From Phlyctochytrium arcticum (taxonomy: Eukaryota; Chytridiomycota; Chytridiomycetes; Chytridiales; Chytridiaceae): a stretch of DNA of 64,000 nt. The notes below the pieces were generated by a model. That model was not told the DNA's origin. It saw nothing but the letters and a program-made list of their open reading frames with translations, and ran no database searches. The first letter of the stretch is position 1, and each line of letters opens with the position of its first letter. The stretch spans positions 496,001-560,000 of the forward strand of contig JAHLKI010000018.1 of assembly GCA_025602905.1 (NCBI GenBank). The letters are read 5' to 3'. Made by a program: the position numbers and the translations under genes. Shown here piece after piece: positions 35,976 through 46,815 of this stretch.

Positions 35976-36896
35976 TTAAAAGTTCTTTGAAGCGTGCAGA
36001 CGACCTCTTGCGTGTTGGTCTCCAACGCTGTCAATGCCGGCAACTGCACACAAGCGATCGATTTCGTCAAGTTGCTTTTGCAGACGATTGACCAGCATCC
36101 TTTTCCGTGCACGTACACTATCCATTGCTTGATCGACGAGATTGGCAATAGCACCATCCGTATCTATGGATGACATGTCGAGTGAGGAGAGTGAGGCGGG
36201 AATGTCTTGCGGCTGAACTGCGTCGAGCTGTTCCAGAAGGCGGAGAAGATGGTCATCAATTTCGCGGAGTGATCGTTCAGTTAGGGATTTGGTGCTGGCA
36301 GTGACAGGTGATGAAGATGATATGGATGAGGACGGTGAGAGGGGTGGAGAGGAGCGGAGCGAGTGGGAGTTGTGCGCGAGGGGAGACGACATAGCGGGAA
36401 CATAGGGAGAGTTGGGAATAGAATAGGAGGATTGGGACGATGGACTGGGAGGAGCAGATGCGACGGCAATATATGACCCGTGCAAGGTCGATGAGAGCTT
36501 GTCGAGGCGCTCGGGCGATGTAGAGGGGGTTCGAGAAAGGCGACTGAATGCACCCGAAACGCGCACAACCTCATCGTCACTACTCATACTCAACGCCTCG
36601 GCGGCTGGTGCCAACATGCTTCCACCTAATTTTGGCAGGGAAGGACCTCCTATCCGATCTCGGACATCCCCAATGCGCGGGATGACTTGTTCCTTGCACT
36701 CTCTTTCAATTCCACGCAGTACATCCAGGGCCCGCTTCTTTTGAATCCGCAGCTCTCGTCGTAAGGCAGTGGCATTATGATCTCGAATTAAATATTGCAG
36801 TCCATATGTAAATGCAACTCCGGTTGCAACCGTACAGGCCACTCCGACAGCAATTTTGAGCGACAAGTGCAAGATTGGATGATCTAGAGCCAGCAT
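35976..36896 (-). CDS. Membrane-anchored BAG-domain protein (Snl1-like)
   Basis: Single exon, 306 residues. Residues about 8-32 form a transmembrane helix (LHLSLKIAVGVACTVATGVAFTY region). A basic, helical stretch follows (LRRELRIQKKRALDVLRGIERE), then a Ser/Pro-rich linker (about residues 90-200). Residues about 205-285 look like a BAG domain: SLREIDDHLLRLLEQLDAV, then a long helix ending ARKRMLVNRLQKQLDEIDRL. BAG domains bind the Hsp70 ATPase domain and speed nucleotide release. The architecture, an N-terminal anchor with a C-terminal BAG domain, is that of yeast Snl1 at the ER/nuclear envelope. Location is inferred by analogy; the N-terminal helix could also serve another organelle. Confidence 0.7.
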   Translation of the reverse strand: MLALDHPILHLSLKIAVGVACTVATGVAFTYGLQYLIRDHNATALRRELRIQKKRALDVLRGIERECKEQVIPRIGDVRDRIGGPSLPKLGGSMLAPAAEALSMSSDDEVVRVSGAFSRLSRTPSTSPERLDKLSSTLHGSYIAVASAPPSPSSQSSYSIPNSPYVPAMSSPLAHNSHSLRSSPPLSPSSSISSSSPVTASTKSLTERSLREIDDHLLRLLEQLDAVQPQDIPASLSSLDMSSIDTDGAIANLVDQAMDSVRARKRMLVNRLQKQLDEIDRLCAVAGIDSVGDQHARGRLHASKNF

Positions 36897-37463
36897 CTTT
36901 TAAAAAGGGTCCCGTTCTGTAACAGTCGTTGTCTTGTGGTGATGGAGAGAGGGGGTATGTTTCGCAAACCACAGCAATCAAAAGGAGTTGTTGATCCTAG
37001 GGAGGGTATCGCCTTCTAATGCTACAAACTTGATTCGTCCGGTCAAACTAACTTTGTGAGCAGGCTATGAGGAATGTCAAGGGCAGTTCAGTTAACCATT
37101 TTGCACGCTGCAGGTGCTGCTGTAATTCGTCCCTTCGTGTCCAGGGTCCACAATTCAAACCCCGTCCGGATCGCCTGCTACTACAAGCTTCGTGGTCGAC
37201 GCTGGTTGGGCACCCTCCTCCTGAACGATCCTCTGGATCTGCTGGCCTGGCCGTTGAAGTTCCGAGCGTTGCCCACCCGAAATTTCCGAAAGACCAACAA
37301 CGGAGCGCCCGCTACCACGAAAATCGTCGCGTCAGCAAGCCGGTCTCTTCCGGACGCCTTGTCATCGTCAAATTTGAAATTTCCAAGCGATTCGGCGATT
37401 CGCGGTGATCATTACTTTTTATTTGAGGCGGACTCTTCTTCCCAGTCATTAACTCTATACCAC
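36897..37463. promoter_or_regulatory. Divergent intergenic region (BAG protein / aminopeptidase)
   Basis: 567 bp between opposite start codons. An open frame from 37074 runs in frame into the aminopeptidase exon 1, but its sequence does not resemble a family N-terminus, so the start at 37464 is preferred. No clear promoter element was seen. Confidence 0.45.
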
Positions 37464-40400
37464 ATGCCAGGTGGACGACAGCATCAGCGGCTTCTGGACG
37501 GCGACGACGACTATGTGAGTCCGAACCTTCTACTTAAAACAAAACAATCCTTATACTCACTCAGCGCATGATAGAATGACCGGGAATCATTAGAGGTAGG
37601 TTGTTCTATATGAGGAATCTTTGGCGTGGATCACAAACCAATACCAGTTCTCGTCACCTTCGACGCCCTCTCCTCTTCAGGATGAGTCCGACGGCCGATT
37701 TTCATCACGTTCGCGCTCACGCTTGGATCGCATTCGACACTGGTGGCGCGAACACGCCCCCGGCCAAAGTCATTCCCAATACTTGCTAGCGCAGATAGGA
37801 ACAGTGGTAGTTGCCATCATTATTGTGGTGTGCATGTGGGCTTTTGTGTTCGGAGGATCTGGCAAGGGGGACGAAGGAGGTGGTGGGGGGTCTGACCCGC
37901 CCACGCAGCCAGGAACTCCGCTGGCGGACAACTGGACCAGTATACAGCTACCCCGTTGGATAGTACCAGATTACTATGAGTTGAATTTGCTCAATATCAA
38001 TTTTCGAAAGGATGTCTTTAATGGCCTGGTTGTCATACATCTCAACGTTACTGCTCCCACGCGTTTTATTGTTGTCCATTACGACGAAGACGCGTTATCA
38101 GTGTCCCCCAAAGACATACATTTGCGTTCGAAATCGGCAAAGTTGAACAATCTCCAAGAGCAGGGCCCTGTCCGCATTGATGTCCGCAAAGAGCTGCAGT
38201 ATGCCTTACTGTGGTTTGAAAAGGACGGAAGGGTGCTCGATATTGGAAGTTACGCCCTCACAATACGCTTCTCGGGCAATTTCACCGGACGTTTGAGAGG
38301 TTTTTACACCAGTCATTATGAGAGGGTTGATGGGGTGAAAAAGCCGATTGCGGTCACGCAATTTGAAGCGACAGAGGCTCGAAAGGCTTTTCCGGTAAGG
38401 GGTTTCATCTAGTTGGTCGGAATGATCAAACAGGCCTCTAATCATGGGAGGGGTCTTTGCATTTAGTGTCTAGACGAGCCTTTCATGAAAGCAGGTTTCC
38501 AGATCAATATCACAGCTCCTCCAGGCTATCACGCTCTAAGTAACATGCCCATCGTCTCCAAAATTCCAGCCAATGAAGAGTATACCACCTTTGTATTTGA
38601 CCGCTCGCCAGCCATGTCCACATATCTCGTGGCATACGTGATCTCGGATTTCGTAGCTACAAGAGGTGAAACACTGGACGGTATCCCTGTAACTGTATGG
38701 ACTCCGCCAGGACAAGCCGAGTCCGGCAACTACGCTCTACAAATTGCCAAGCACACCCTGCCGTACTATGCCTCCGTATTTGGCATCAAGTACGCGTTGC
38801 CGAAGCTCGACATGGTGGCTATCCCAGACTTCTCGGCTGGAGCAATGGAGAATTGGGGTCTCGTTACTTATGTCGATAGTGGCCTCTTGGTGGATGATAA
38901 GGTTTCCTCCGAAGAGGACAAACAACGTGTAGCCGATCTAGTTACGCATGAGTTGGCCCATCAATGGTTTGGCAATCTTGGTACGTATATCTCAAAAATG
39001 TGTAGATATGCTCCTCCCTGACGTGATGTCCCTTTTCCAAACATTCAGTGACAATGGAGTGGTGGGACGATCTCTGGCTCAACGAAGGATTTGCCGAGTT
39101 TATCCAGTATAAAGGCACAAACGCCGCAGAACCCCACTGGCGCGCCCTCGAGCAATTTGTACCAATCGACCTTTTGGATGCGTTCGATGCTGATGGTACC
39201 CAATACTCGCATCCTATTGCCGCCAACGTCTCAAATCCCGCTGAAATCGGCGAGATATTCGATGATATATCGTATGGGAAGGGCTCGGCAGTTTTGCGCA
39301 TGCTGGAGGCATGGATGGATGGGCAACTAGGGGAAGGAGGTTTTCTGAGGCGAGTGGGAAAATATTTGGAAACGTATCGAATGGGATCGGCAAAGACGGA
39401 AGACCTATGGCGTGCGCTGTCCGACGAAAAAATCAACGTGACTGCGCAAATGAGGACTTGGACGGACCAACAGGGGTAAGTCGTGCCACCGTCTTTTTCT
39501 TGCACTCATTCCTTTCACATCATTTATAATCTAATACTAACGCCATCAACCAGGTATCCAGTCTTGAATGTCTCTGTCAAAGGCAACGAACTCGTTCTGT
39601 ATCAATCCCGGTTCTTTCACTCCTCCCTCGTGCCTCACGAGCCCAATTCCCAACTATGGTCCATACCTTTGACTTATATGCTCCCCGAGGCAGCTGGTGT
39701 GCCAAAGACTTTGACGGCAATTGTGCATAAAAAGTCACAAGTAGTGCGAATTGCGGAGGGAGCAAAGGTGCTAGTGAATCCGGGACGAGTGGGTGTATAT
39801 CGTGTGGCGTACCAACCGGAAATGTACAGCTGGCTGGAGGCCAACTTACACACACTCAGTCCGGTTGATCGTGGTGGAATTATCGAGTACGTGTTTAATC
39901 ACTTCATTTCTTTAAGTGTTGATGTTGGTATTCTGAACATTTTCTCAATAGCGATGCAATCTCTTTGATTCTGTCTGGGACATCCCCCACTGCTTCCCCT
40001 GGCCTCGCCCTCCTCCGGCCACTCAGGAATGAAACAGATTCCATTGTTTGGCAGATTGTCCTTCGCTCCCTGGAAACACTGGAGCTGTCGATGAGGATGC
40101 ATTCAGGGTGGGATAACCTCAGAGCTTTTAAACGCGGGTTGTTGGATAATGTAGTAAAGAGTGTCGGATGGGAGGAGAGCAGCAGTCAGCAGCGTTCAAC
40201 AGTAAAGGCTGTCGCAGATGAACCCTCGGCTGCCCCTTCAACCTCTCTGAACCGCCCCGAGAGCGATTCCGCGGTTCCTCGACCAGCGAGAAGTCTCTCC
40301 CGCCGATCCTTGTCAAGTAAAGCTGATCTGCAAAATGATATGAGCAACACCACCGACCTGCATCCGAGGGCCCTTCTCCGGTCGTCCATTCTCAGCAAGG

Positions 40401-41096
40401 CAGTGGCGCTCGGGCATACGGACACAGTCAAGACTGCACTAAAGTATTTTGACCAGATTCAGCATAACAAAAGTCTCGAACTAGATCCAGACGTGATGAA
40501 CGTGGTCTATGAGGCTGGAGTTCTCTGGAGTGATTCAGGTATTAAGGATATCATTCTGAGAATAGCTGTTGTGACCTAACATCTGCTCTCAAGCTGCGTA
40601 CGAGTGGGTTTACGATCAATACACGAAATCCCACGGTCTTCCATCTCAGATTGCGCTTCGCCTTCTCTCTGCTTTGTGCAGCTCTCAAGTTCCCAACCAT
40701 CAACTACGCACATTGAAGCTCGCCCTTTCAAAGCAGTTGAGGCATCGTCAGGATGCATCAGGAATCTTTGTCATGGTTGCGCAGCGAGGCGGTCCAACTG
40801 GAGCAATCATGGCATGGACCCTACTGAGAGAGCGTTGGGAGGATGTAGTGCGGGTGATGGGCCCACGGGTGAACAAGGTGGTAGGTGGAGTTGTAGGAAT
40901 GATGGGGATGGAAAGCTGGATCGCAGAGGCGGAGCAAGTCTTTGTTGAAAGAAAAGGGTGGGCGGGCGATGGAAAGGGTGTTCCTTTCCGGGCCGAAGTC
41001 GTAGTAAGAAAGGCTGTGGAGAAAGCCAGACAACGAGTACTGTTCAACCAGCGGTATGGGAACGAAGTGGACCGGTGGATAACCACCCAACTTTGA
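37464..41096 (+). CDS. Type II membrane M1-family zinc aminopeptidase
   Basis: Removes N-terminal residues from peptides; topology is that of aminopeptidase N/ERAP-type enzymes. Eight exons fit: 37464-37514, 37575-37595, 37648-38394, 38467-38980, 39049-39475, 39554-39886, 39952-40538 and 40594-41096, giving 1,060 residues. Residues 1-70 are cytosolic, 72-92 form the signal anchor (GTVVVAIIIVVCMWAFVF), and the catalytic part is lumenal or extracellular. The substrate-binding GAMEN motif is at 398-402, the zinc site HELAH at 434-438 and the third ligand Glu at 457 in NEGFAEF, the exact HEXXH-x18-E spacing. The ARKAFPCLDEP family motif spans the intron after exon 3. The C-terminal helical domain carries a Ser/Arg-rich insert of about 60 residues in exon 7. 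All catalytic residues are present. Confidence 0.94.
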
Positions 41097-41460
41097 TACA
41101 TTTCCTATAATCGTCCGCTCGCAGTGAGTCAGTAGACGGCTCTGGACTTGTAATCTACTTGTTGCTACTTGTTGCAACTTGTGCTGTCGAAGAATTGCGG
41201 ACAGCATTGATTGAGCATGAGGCTTTACCAGCTCTTTCACACTTTTAACATAGAAAACTTTAAAATTTGCTGGCTGCAATTATGAGCAACGGCCGTAGGA
41301 ACAGCGTCCGTCACTCGACATATTCCAGAATGTTATTCCGTTGGATCGAAACCAAATGCTTTACGGGAATGACCAAAAATAAAGCATCCTGGTGTGGAAC
41401 ACCAGACCAACGGGTAGATGCCGAAGCAGTAGAGACTTTGAGACCTTCCATTTGAGCCAG
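41097..41460. other. Intergenic, nothing recognised
   Basis: 3' flank of the aminopeptidase gene and probable 3' end of the minus-strand snoRNA host transcript. GTTGCTACTTGTTGCAACTTG is a short local repeat near 41160. No gene is supported. Confidence 0.45.
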
Positions 41461-41555
41461 TGCAACATTTCAAGTCATCAAATAGGACTGAGTGGGTTGC
41501 AGTGGACCGAACAGTTTGATCACGAAGCGTCGCAAATCTGAAAGAACAAAGAGAA

Positions 41556-41668
41556 ACAGGTCAGCTACTTGGAGGGGTAACAAAAGTAGTGAATGCCGTC
41601 CAAGATAGAGATCCAAGAGTGTACGATCATTGATGAACCGAACGTAAAAATAAACGTCATCATCAAGA
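41556..41668 (-). ncRNA. Possible second C/D-box snoRNA
   Basis: Minus strand, inside intron 2: a perfect C box ATGATGA (41663-41657) and a D box CTGA (41564-41561), about 95 nt apart. The sequence before the D box ends CCAAGTAG. It has a 9-nt complement to the CTACTTGGA found in the 5' domain of many 18S rRNAs, but I know of no methylation guided there. Could be chance. Confidence 0.3.
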
Positions 41669-41871
41669 ATATGTCAAAAACGTATTAATCATGTCGACAT
41701 TCTGGATCACCATCATGAACAGCTCGCAAGTTTCGCAAGCTTACCATTCGATGTCCAGAGTCTGAGTCCGTATGCGTGCTTGAAGGCCTCAAGTCAGAAC
41801 ACCTAAGAGCGTTGCGAGTTAGAACAAAGCAACATGGATCACCAACAGATCAGACATCGATCCTCTCTGAG

Positions 41872-41956
41872 TACAGTCAGCACATAGACATTCGACATAA
41901 TTAACGTGATTGTACGACCACATTCCGTCCGCCCGTCTATATTGTATCATCTTCCC
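41872..41956 (-). ncRNA. C/D-box snoRNA, U43/snR70-like (18S rRNA 2'-O-methylation guide)
   Basis: Minus strand: a C-box-like AGATGATAC (about 41951-41943), then TATAGACGGGCGGACGG, and a D box CTGA (41880-41877) in GTGCTGACTG. GACGGGCGG (41937-41929) is perfectly complementary to the invariant CCGCCCGTC near the 3' end of 18S rRNA and is followed by a D'-like CGGA. Human U43 and yeast snR70 use the same guide at the same target to direct methylation of one cytidine (human Cm1703, yeast Cm1639). Size (about 80 nt) and intronic position fit. The C box is imperfect, which lowers certainty. Confidence 0.55.
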
Positions 41957-42174
41957 GACCCAGGAGCACCAATTCTGAATAAACGTGAAAGGATGGAGAT
42001 CTTACCTCCTGCATGTTGGCTGGCCGGATAGATGTCCAATCCGTCAGAGAGCCCATAGGAAGTAACGAATCCGCTGCGATGAACAGGCAGAATGGTCAGC
42101 TCGTATGAGCTCGACTAGGCGGAATGTTGAAGTTGGGCGGAGTGGAACTGAAACGGCTGGAGTCCTTTTTATTC

Positions 42175-43340
42175 TGATCATTGAAAATTTGCCTGTGGCT
42201 TATGCCACGCCACACTGCACGTGTCTTCCCCCCAATTTCCCACTGCGCAGCCCTCCGTGGGAGCGACGAAAACACTGGCGCGTCTGCTTTTGAGTTTTGC
42301 GGATATAGAGGATGCATGCATCAACTCTGGTCAAGATCAACCTAATCCCGAACATCAGAAGCGAGTAGGGAATGTGGCTCAGAGTCTTCCAATCTTTGAG
42401 TTACGCCTACGTCGGGGATGTGCTGTTTCAATGTGAAGGTGATGTTTGCGGTGCTCCCCAAACTCACCGGATCTGCTGCCCCAGCCGTCGAATCTGAGGC
42501 CAGTTTGGATCACCTTCTTGTTTCCGAGAACCACGCATGGTGGCACTAGGATCAAACTTTTACATAGTTTTGAAAGGTACAGGATTTGACCACAACCGCC
42601 AGCCTAGTCGAGTACAAGTGTATTGGGTCTATCGGGAGATGAAGCTGGAAATGAAGCTGTCCTATTAATTTGTACTTGTAAGACCAGTGTAAAATGTGCC
42701 AAGCCCTTCCTGGGGCAATCCAAGCCAGCATCCAAGCACTCAGCCAAATACTGAGCACATAAAGCGTGTTTGATGTTTGAGAGACATTGGATGAACTTGA
42801 AAATGCTTGAAAATGAACGGAAAATCCCTTTCCGACGACTGCATACTCCCGAAGAATATCTTTTGCATTAAATACAATCAAACTACTCATGCAGTGCTGC
42901 TCATCCATTTTGGCAGTGCGATATATGGAGTTTTTACAGGAATAAAATCAGAGTCTGACATCTAAGCTTGAATTAAAATTGTCTAGATAACGAAAGAACG
43001 TTGGAAAAATGTGAATATCCTAGTAGCAACTTGATGTAAATGCCAACTCGATGTGTACTAAATAATTTTGCGTGTGTTTTTGCTAGCACTTCTTCCCGAG
43101 AAAAAACGCCGGAGCCAAGCTTCGCAAGGAACGCCGTCGAAATTTGCCGACGTTGAGCGAGCCGTGGTGTCCACGACAATTTTGCAGACAGGCACAGAAA
43201 ATTGCGGTCAGCTTGAAGTTGTCTCCAACACAGCAGCAAGCAGAAGAAGAGTGTATTTAGACGCTTTGTCTGTTACTGACTTTGACAAGAAGGCCTGGAT
43301 CTTTTCGGGTGCACGGAGGCAGAGACTGGCCAAGCACATC
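42175..43340. other. Intergenic region upstream of the cyclin gene
   Basis: Left part is the probable promoter of the minus-strand host transcript, including a CACGTG E-box near 42218. No gene is supported in the rest. From 43068 an open frame runs in phase into the cyclin exon, but its first 91 codons have no family resemblance. Confidence 0.5.
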
Positions 43341-45796
43341 ATGTCATTACCTTCGCCATCCCTTTCGCAAGAGCCGACACAGGAACAGCAGTACAAGTTT
43401 GATCTCCTCAATACACCGGTGCTCGAGACAGTCCGGCTAGTTTCCTCGTATTTGGGTCGAATTACGGCTGCCAGCGACTCAATACCTGACCGGCAACATC
43501 TCACACGCTTTCATGCCCGCACCATTCCTAGCATAGATGTCCTGGGCTATACCTCACGGATCCTCAAGTATGCTCCATGTGGAAACGAGTGCTTTCTCGC
43601 CGCGCTCATCTACTTTGAGCGCATGGGAGAACCGAGCCAGCGAGTTCTGACTGCCGGATTTACTGGACGAGGAGTTGGTGGCCCTGTTTGTCAAACAACT
43701 GATGCAACCTCAGGGTCTTTTACCGGTGGAAAGCGAATGTCTCATCGAGCAGCAATCCGTAAAAGTAGCAGCCAGCAACAGTTGTCAGCTGCAGACTCTG
43801 AGCCGCTAATTGTTGATTCATACAACGTCCATCGATTACTCATTGCTGGCATTATGGTGGCAGTCAAATTTCTCTCCGATGTCTTTTTTACAAACCTCCA
43901 CATGTCTCGTGAGTATTTTCTCGTTCCATGCTATTTTGCCTTTGTTCTTAACTGGGGCGCTTCCATTGTTCAGGTGTGGGTGGGTTACCAGTTCATGAGT
44001 TGAATCAACTAGAGGTCGAATTTCTGCTCTTGAATGACTTTAATCTGAGTGTCAGTGTTGAGGAACTTCAATATTGTGGCGATCGATTATTGGAAGAGAT
44101 GAACGGAATGAAATCTACCGTAAAGATGGACCGAATGGTGCGCGATGTAGAGGCAATTACGGTGAACGAAACTCATCCGGAACGTCGCGAGGGTGAACAT
44201 AAATCAAATGTGCGCCCCTCACAAGGACCCGTAGGACATCCTTTGTCAACTCGGCAGTTTCAAACCGAATCCGATCACAAACCGTCTAGCTCTGCCAGTC
44301 ATGATGCTCATGAGCAAGATAGGCATCGACAACGCTTGGATTCTCAGCAGCCTCACCAGTCTGGCGCCAACAATGAATTGAGTGGACGCCGGCCGACAGA
44401 CTCTTTCCGACCAGCTATCAACACATCAAAGAGTGCTTTGCCAGATCGTTTTGTAGTGCCTCAACGTAGTGCTTCTATGCAAGAAGCATCAAAGGACAGT
44501 TATCCTCCTCCGGTCAATGGCGTAAACCACCGATGGAGCGCGTTTCCACTGTCAGCCGGTTACGTGGGCCCGAGGCAGGAACTAGATCGACACCATTTTG
44601 CTCAACCTACCAACCTTTTCTACTATGCTGACAATCATTCATCTGCACATTCGTACACCTCCCCTCCACCATGCCTTGAGCCCCGTTATGTTTCTGAAGC
44701 ACTTTCAAGATCCACAGGCGCATACGTCTTCCGGCCCACATTTTCCCCACCACGGCTCCCTGTTCCCATGAAACGGACAGCTTCTTGGCATCCGTCAGGC
44801 TCGGCTATGGCTTGTACAGGGATAATGAATTATGCGCCATCATTTGCCGTGGAGCAACATGCTGGGTATCCATTATCAGATTCTCGACATTATACCCCTC
44901 AGCATGCGCCATATCAACCAATCCCTTCTAGTCTGAGCAGACAGATGCCATCTCTTTCCCCACCATCTCAACCACAACAACCCCATCATTACCGCCCTCA
45001 GTATCATCCTTACCCTCGTGCAGGAGTTGTGAAGCACCATCAACAACAACCACAAATGAACCTCTCCACACACCATCGTTTCCAGAGTTCCCCGCGGAGT
45101 CGAACCTCCTCGTCCTCTCCCATTCGTCGGTCTGTAACGCATCATCAACACTACCCACAACAACCTGCGTCGCCTATACCTACCCCCAATCGCACCCGCT
45201 GCAACACTGGAGAGGCATTCGATCAAGGAAAATCTGCATCCGCCGTTGGACCGCTGGGTGATATCTCTGTGTTAATCCCTACTACATACGAGTCGCCGCC
45301 ATACTCCCCTCCAAATGCACCCATCCCTTACGCACACTCAACCACACAGCGGTACACAAAACCATCTTTTGCTTCTTCAGCTATGCATGATCCCCAATCA
45401 TTACGCACGAATTTCCAATACTACGCCCCCGCCTCTGGGCCATTGACCCCCAGCTACCAATCTCCTTCAACATATTCCGACAATCACTCCGAGTCTCGTT
45501 TCTCTGCCCCTTACCACTCTACTCCCCAGCACTATCAACCTGAATACCGCCCTGAATACAGCAGCCACCCATCATCTCCCTCTCCCAGTCGTCAAGTCCT
45601 TCCACTGCCGCCTATTCAGCAGCCTCTTGCTTCCTCTCATTATTCCCACATTCACAGCTCCAGTCCCGCTGTACAAAGTCATAGCTCTTCACCGGTGGAA
45701 GCAGCAACTAACCTGCCTACATACTCGGGGGCAGCAATCAGCAAGCAGGCTGGTAAAAATATACTTACAAAACCCCTGCCAGCTACACAATGCTGA
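43341..45796 (+). CDS. Pho80-type cyclin with split cyclin box and long Pro/Gln-rich tail
   Basis: Regulatory partner of a Pho85-type CDK; family members act in phosphate, glycogen and stress control. Exons 43341-43908 and 43974-45796 give 796 residues from MSLPSPSLSQ; an upstream in-frame ATG at 43068 would add 91 residues. The cyclin box begins LTRFHARTIPSIDVLGYTSRILKYAP and ECFLAALIYFERM. It is broken by an insert of about 65 Gly/Ser-rich residues and resumes with YNVHRLLIAGIMVAVKFLSDVFFTN. The intron falls at HMSR|VGGL, and the box ends LNQLEVEFLLLNDFNLSVS. The remaining ~550 residues are disordered, rich in Pro, Gln, His, Ser and Tyr, with many possible CDK sites. The insertion replaces the usual short loop between helices of the first cyclin repeat. 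Confidence 0.9.
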
Positions 45797-46168
45797 TTTG
45801 CACTGTACACAATCGTCGAGTGGTACTATAATATGTAGATTTTCTGTAAACGAACGATACTTTTAGACTTTTCTTTTACATCTGATGTCAACCAAGTGGT
45901 GTGTTGCATACGTAAAGCTCCTCTCACAACGTGAAATTTCTCGAGGACAAAATGCCATCTGATAGAAGTATACCAGTACATTAGACATATCTCTCTCGCA
46001 TTGACTCATCTCATCATCGTTACGTTGTATATGCGACTGTTATTCATTCTTCAGGAAATTCAGTTTGCATCGGCCAAGCCACGGTTGAACTTCAACCAGC
46101 GATCTAGAAATTTTTGACTTTGTTTCATTCATATCTAAAGCTGTTGAAAAACAGCCTCAAATACTCGC
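45797..46168. other. Intergenic, nothing recognised
   Basis: Lies between two plus-strand genes and should hold the cyclin 3' end and the promoter of the gene at 46169. No element was recognised. Confidence 0.45.
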
Positions 46169-46708
46169 ATGAACGGTGCAGCCCCTATATGGCGGATGCC
46201 AGCACGAAGAATCAGGCTAGCGTCCCTGCAAACTTCAAGATCCACCCCCCGTCGATTGAACTCCAACTTGACCGAAACTCACCCGTCAGAATCCCTCCCA
46301 TCACAAACCACTTCCCCAAAGCCATATCCTCCACCCATACCAACCTACACACCCCCTACCGCTTCCCGACCCGCTCCTTCCACATTACGTGTGCTCGCCG
46401 CCCGCACAAGAACCACCACATCATTTCTCTATCGCGCACGAAAGACCTTGTTTGAACTGTTTCTGTGGATGGTAGCGGGTAGTCTTGCGCTTGAGCTTCG
46501 ATTTGTGAAGCGGGATATGGACGAGTTTGAGCAGATTGTGGATGTCAAGACGAGAAAGTTGGAGCGGGAGCGGGAGGAGTTGTTAAGGCGGTTGAGGGGG
46601 GAACCTCTGGAGATCCCAAAACAAAAACAAAGCACTCCCACGCCCCTCCCAAGCACGACGACATCAGCAGCAAAGAATTCGGATAAGCCTCGGCGAGTGA
46701 TTGTCTAG
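46169..46708 (+). CDS. Small membrane protein, probably mitochondrial
   Basis: Single exon, 179 residues. The first ~45 residues are rich in Arg, Ser and Ala with no acidic residues (MPARRIRLASLQTSRSTPRR), typical of a mitochondrial presequence. A Pro/Thr/Ser-rich linker follows, then one transmembrane segment around residues 95-112 (LFELFLWMVAGSLALEL). A charged coiled coil of about 35 residues follows (RDMDEFEQIVDVKTRKLERE) and a Pro/Thr/Ser tail. Presequence, one membrane span and a coiled coil is the layout of inner-membrane assembly factors such as Ina17/Ina22, but no specific match is claimed. It converges with the TRAPPC8 gene, leaving 107 bp. Confidence 0.6.
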   Translation: MNGAAPIWRMPARRIRLASLQTSRSTPRRLNSNLTETHPSESLPSQTTSPKPYPPPIPTYTPPTASRPAPSTLRVLAARTRTTTSFLYRARKTLFELFLWMVAGSLALELRFVKRDMDEFEQIVDVKTRKLEREREELLRRLRGEPLEIPKQKQSTPTPLPSTTTSAAKNSDKPRRVIV

Positions 46709-46815
46709 GTGCTTCCAGGGCCTGTCGTCAATATCTATAATTTATATACCATTGAGAAATACACAGATCTGTCTGTACATATGTTCACAAAAATCACAAC
46801 ATCTTAGCCTTCCAA

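Larger units (their letters stand above)
41461..42140 (-). ncRNA. Spliced non-coding transcript hosting C/D snoRNAs (proposed)
   Basis: On the minus strand an AATAAAAAGG TATA-like box (about 42163-42173) precedes a candidate exon of about 130 nt ending GCAGGAG. This is followed by intron 42005-41867 (GTAAGATC ... TACTCAG), exon 41866-41745, intron 41744-41538 (GTAAGCTT ... TTCTTTCAG) and a last exon from 41537. After splicing the longest frame from the first ATG is only about 32 codons. Intron 1 carries a U43-like C/D snoRNA and intron 2 a weaker candidate. That is the layout of snoRNA host genes, where the introns rather than the exons are the product. Exon ends and the transcription start are estimates. 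Confidence 0.5.

Noticed and set aside
37074..37463. Upstream extension of the aminopeptidase frame
   Set aside because: Open and in phase, but unlike any family N-terminus; the short cytosolic tail starting at 37464 followed by a signal anchor is the usual layout.
43068..43340. Upstream extension of the cyclin frame
   Set aside because: In phase but with no family resemblance; MSLPSPSLSQ at 43341 is closer to normal cyclin length. Not fully excluded.
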